Assembly (NCBI GenBank): GCA_023387965.1
Contig: JAEWHE010000019.1
Location: 1 to 45,439, forward strand
Length of the DNA stretch: 45,439 bases
Reading direction: 5' to 3'
Source: Bacteroidota bacterium
GTDB lineage: Bacteria > Bacteroidota > Bacteroidia > Flavobacteriales > Flavobacteriaceae
Shown piece by piece: positions 43,501 to 45,439 of this stretch (positions within the stretch are counted from its first letter, which is position 1; every line of letters begins with the position of its first letter). The notes beneath the pieces are model-generated. The model saw only the letters and a list, made by a program, of their open reading frames with translations, made no database searches and was not told where the DNA came from. The position numbers were made by a program, and so were the translations under genes.

Positions 43501-45439
43501 TATTTGCTTCAAATGGAACAACTGTTTTTGCAACAACTACAACTAATGCCTCAGGAAATTATACTTTTACTCAAGTTCCTGCCGGAAATTACGTAGTTGC
43601 GGTTACAACACCTACAGGTTTTGCTCACGTGAGTAGTACTGATGCTTCTCCAACCGACGGCAGAACCAATGTTACTGTTACCGGAACGACTAATCAAACC
43701 GGGGTAAATTTTGGAATTAATCAACCACCAGTCGCTTTAGATGATTCGGTTAGTACTAATGCTGGAACAAACGCTGTTGTAAACGTCCTCACTAATGATA
43801 CAGATCCTAACAACGGAATACTTTCTGCTGCAAATATTAGCTTGATCGCTCCTCCTTCTGCAACTAATACAACAACAGATGCAAACGGAAATGTTACCGG
43901 TTTTGAAATTCCGAATGAAGGTATTTGGAGTTTGAATCAGACAACTGGCGAAGTAACTTTCACGCCTAATTTAGATTTAACAACTGCTCCAACTGCAATT
44001 TTATACACCGTTAGAGACGCTGCTGGATTATTAAGTAACCAAGCGCAAATTTCGGTAACTTACACTGCTGCTTCTCATGATCTAACAGTAACAAAAACAG
44101 CAAATACGAATACGCCAAACGTTGGTGATTCAGTAACCTTTACAATTAGCGTTACAAATAATGGGTTGAGTAATGCTACGAATGTCTCCGTAACCGATAA
44201 TCTTCCTTCCGGATATACTTTTGGAAGCGCAAACCCTTCGGCTGGAACTTGGAGTGCTCCAAATTGGACAATCCCTACACTTGCCAATGGCGCGACTGCT
44301 ACCATGACAATTACGGCTACTATAAATGCAACAGGAAACTATGCCAATACGGCTACAATTGTTGCTGATGGCAATGACCCAACACCTGCAAATAATTCTT
44401 CTACAGTTACTCCGGTTCCAAATCCTGTGAGTAATTTAGCCATAACAAAAACGGTTAATAATACTACACCGTTCGTTGGAAGTGATGTAACTTTTACCAT
44501 AACTGCCACTAATAATGGACCAAGTACTGCGACAAATATTATTGTTGAAGAAAATCTACCTTCTGGATATACGCTTGTAAGTGCTACTCCATCGGCTGGA
44601 ACTTGGTCAAACCCGAATTGGACAATCTCAAGTTTGGCAAACGCTACTTCTGCAACGTTGACAGTAGTTGCAACTGTAAATGCAACAGGAAACTATGAAA
44701 ATACCGTGTCCATCGATGCTGATGAAATTGATCCTACACCTGGTAATAATTCCGCTTCCGCAAATATTACTCCGGTTAATGTTATAACGGCGGTAGCCGA
44801 TTCTAATCCAACGCCAATTAACGGCCTTGATGGTGGTGATGCCGGAATTAATATTTTTGATAATGACACTTTAAACGGAATTGCGGTAAATCCTTCGGAT
44901 GTGACGTTGACTTCAACGCCAAATGGTCCTTTGACAGTAAATCCTGACGGAACGGTTTCGGTTTCGCCGAACACGCCGGAAGGCACTTACACGGTTGACT
45001 ACACGATTTGCGAGGTTTTAAATCCTACCAATTGCTCGACTGCGACAGTTACCATCGAAGTCATTCCTGCAGAAATTTTGGCTGTAGCCGATACCAATCC
45101 AACACCAATTAATGGTTTAGATGGTGGTGATGCCGGAATTAATATTTTCGACAATGATACGTTGAACGGTATCGCGGTAAATCCTTCGGATGTGACGTTG
45201 ACTTCTACTCCAAATGGTCCTTTGACAGTAAATCTTGATGGAACGGTTTCGGTTAACCCGAATACTGCTGAAGGCACTTACACGGTGGATTACACGATTT
45301 GCGAGATTTTAAATCCAACAAATTGTTCGACTACAACGGTTACCATCGAAGTGATTCCAGCAGAAATTTTGGCGGTAGCCGATTCTAATCCAACACCAAT
45401 TAACGGTTTAGATGGTGGTGATGCCGGAATTAATATTTT
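40572..45439 (+). CDS. Giant repetitive surface adhesin (partial, 5' end)
   Basis: An open frame of over 1600 codons runs off the window. The ATG at 40572 gives a long signal peptide (LKIKTALSILAVSAFSLNVMAQ). In order: RCC1-like repeats (LYAWGVRG, VYVWGDSVFLGN, LYSLGKNSSRQLGD, LYAFGNNDTGMLGF; to about residue 420), a DUF11 domain (SLTKTVDVTTPVVGSNVVFTL), a galactose-binding-like domain (about 670-850), an SdrD-B-like domain (NGSVLNDNNGTTDG), a Cys-free Ig-like region, and two DUF11 domains (LTVTKTANTNTPNVGD, LAITKTVNNTTPFVGS). Then come 97-residue repeats from 44790. Probably a cell-surface adhesin exported by the type IX system; its C-terminus is not visible. Confidence 0.85.
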   Translation, partial: MEKNYFKTSPFLKIKTALSILAVSAFSLNVMAQECAIPAVGCPNTDLTNSGFNADDNRVTLEYDNKVSTFHSTAVLTSPGVFRVWGENMAPNGTAAQTSPLEINSTNFTALGSAIPLKLSLGSQYVNTVQGILLATDGLYAWGVRGAVLSTSLTTSNAFQKLNFGFNNTGLPNGVNPGDVKMMFVTGQTIAITTCSGNVYVLSQNALLRGNGSTGNATTWSLVTTSTGSTLSDVVATRGSFGTLIALTRSGQVYVWGDSVFLGNNTAAENQNRATLMTLPTGIDIKMIGATTNRISSSVSDKSFYVLAVNGNLYSLGKNSSRQLGDFSTTERLSWVQPRYSTTTTNVMNNIKWFSPQEHDTYYGAVNVITNAKRLYAFGNNDTGMLGFPTSTTSVNPTTPQGIATTDEIIFVETGGHTTMVVKTCTANFGYAGHRIRGSMGNGGDQSDTQSTFTYATANIQVCGSESLPIITVEDPEINAGYSDYCVFSTLNLQPSPIGGNLTIRSGSSVASLSGNILTFNQPGTVTVRYTLPTACGGTSFVDRVFTVNNCTADLSLTKTVDVTTPVVGSNVVFTLTASNAGRSIAKNATVTDRLPSGFEFVSASPAANYNSGTGVWTLVGDFLPNTTRTLTITARIRNSGNFLNVATINSNQTNPNTANNTARAEVFPRVSAVCESNILVNPSFETPVQSTPNANNLFDSPYSGWATQNGAQINIIRVNGSNYSSGPVTAHGTGNQYLDIAGASDYPTQTFVLTSAASFSFSAWFASRDSFNTEGYANWTARVDILDVNNNIVASSSAIDFTSDTPKENWYFVSGNAPFLPAGTYKFRGFIGDFGHMDDAFLCIAPGIDAVNDDFSASVVPGTGGTLPSVFTNDTNYGSTENVSSSTVSVSLVNPPTGVSINANGVISIPAGYAPGSHTLQYTVCENAPNNANCDTATVTFVVETLATVNGSVLNDNNGTTDGVNGNGVSGATVTLFASNGTTVFATTTTNASGNYTFTQVPAGNYVVAVTTPTGFAHVSSTDASPTDGRTNVTVTGTTNQTGVNFGINQPPVALDDSVSTNAGTNAVVNVLTNDTDPNNGILSAANISLIAPPSATNTTTDANGNVTGFEIPNEGIWSLNQTTGEVTFTPNLDLTTAPTAILYTVRDAAGLLSNQAQISVTYTAASHDLTVTKTANTNTPNVGDSVTFTISVTNNGLSNATNVSVTDNLPSGYTFGSANPSAGTWSAPNWTIPTLANGATATMTITATINATGNYANTATIVADGNDPTPANNSSTVTPVPNPVSNLAITKTVNNTTPFVGSDVTFTITATNNGPSTATNIIVEENLPSGYTLVSATPSAGTWSNPNWTISSLANATSATLTVVATVNATGNYENTVSIDADEIDPTPGNNSASANITPVNVITAVADSNPTPINGLDGGDAGINIFDNDTLNGIAVNPSDVTLTSTPNGPLTVNPDGTVSVSPNTPEGTYTVDYTICEVLNPTNCSTATVTIEVIPAEILAVADTNPTPINGLDGGDAGINIFDNDTLNGIAVNPSDVTLTSTPNGPLTVNLDGTVSVNPNTAEGTYTVDYTICEILNPTNCSTTTVTIEVIPAEILAVADSNPTPINGLDGGDAGINI
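44790..45439 (+). repeat. 291-bp coding tandem repeats
   Basis: GTAGCCGAT recurs at 44793, 45084 and 45375, a period of exactly 291 bp (97 codons). The unit contains TPINGLDGGDAGINIFDNDT and TYTVDYTICE. Two full units and the start of a third are visible. Nucleotide identity between units is high, with scattered mostly silent differences, implying recent expansion or gene conversion. Confidence 0.9.

Noticed and set aside
44075..45277. Minus-strand open frames opposite the adhesin
   Set aside because: They mirror the plus-strand repeats, repeat with the same period, and have no start context or family similarity.
44790..45439. Regular repeats as a CRISPR array
   Set aside because: The period is 291 bp, the sequence is one open frame, and there are no spacers of typical size; these are protein repeats.

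Overview
The window comes from an AT-rich Bacteroidota chromosome, most likely Flavobacterium or a close relative. Supporting signs are: several TAnnTTTG-type -7 promoter elements, a SusC/SusD polysaccharide locus, a Flavobacteriia-style tmRNA, the folP / DUF1599 / DoxX / ABC permease / tlpA / tpiA / prmA / clpS neighbourhood, and intergenic repeats of types I recall from Flavobacterium genomes. Family names come from motifs read in the translations; no database search was run.

Region 1 (1-5297) is the most unusual part. Six short, unrelated, same-strand genes (mostly secreted or membrane proteins, the last a serine hydrolase) are separated by structured spacers with GC-rich inverted arms. 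The spacers look like integron attC sites. Three of them measure 137 bp and one 134 bp from inverse core to core. They end in GTTGTGC or GTTAGCAG next to the following gene, and each of the first three genes is followed by a motif complementary to the core in front of it. That is the signature expected of excisable circular cassettes. No integrase is visible here, and the cores do not match the classical GTTRRRY consensus well, so this may be a divergent, immobilised or undescribed cassette array.

Region 2 (5298-10357) holds small lipoproteins, an AlkD-like DNA alkylation repair protein, an HEXXH lipoprotein, a lipocalin-like lipoprotein, and a minus-strand group that includes a lipoprotein gene split by a frameshift in an A9 tract. 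Region 3 (10401-18865) is a housekeeping block: folP, DUF1599, a DoxX/thioredoxin-like protein, an ABC permease, a TlpA-like lipoprotein, tpiA, a porin, prmA and clpS. A HepT-MntA toxin-antitoxin pair and a repeat element sit between the permease and tlpA.

Region 4 (18906-30680) is a compact beta-glucan (probably laminarin) utilisation locus: a propeller/Y_Y_Y/LuxR-type membrane regulator, SusC, SusD, a PKD surface glycan-binding lipoprotein with a duplicated C-terminal domain, and two GH16 endoglucanases. The regulator and susC are separated by a 254-bp region with repeated inverted ACCACAACA/TGTTGTGGT and CGTTGT motifs.

Region 5 (30682-39193) carries a YeeE/YedE sulfur-compound transporter pair, tmRNA, a serine hydrolase, a lysine/alanine dehydrogenase-like enzyme, a Coq4-like protein, a small winged-helix regulator with a membrane protein, kdsA, and a lipoprotein/DUF4199 pair. 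Region 6 (39194-45439) has a long leader, a secreted protein, and the first ~4.9 kb of a giant surface protein. That protein has RCC1-like repeats, DUF11 domains, an SdrD-B-like domain and near-identical 97-residue tandem repeats, and it runs off the window.
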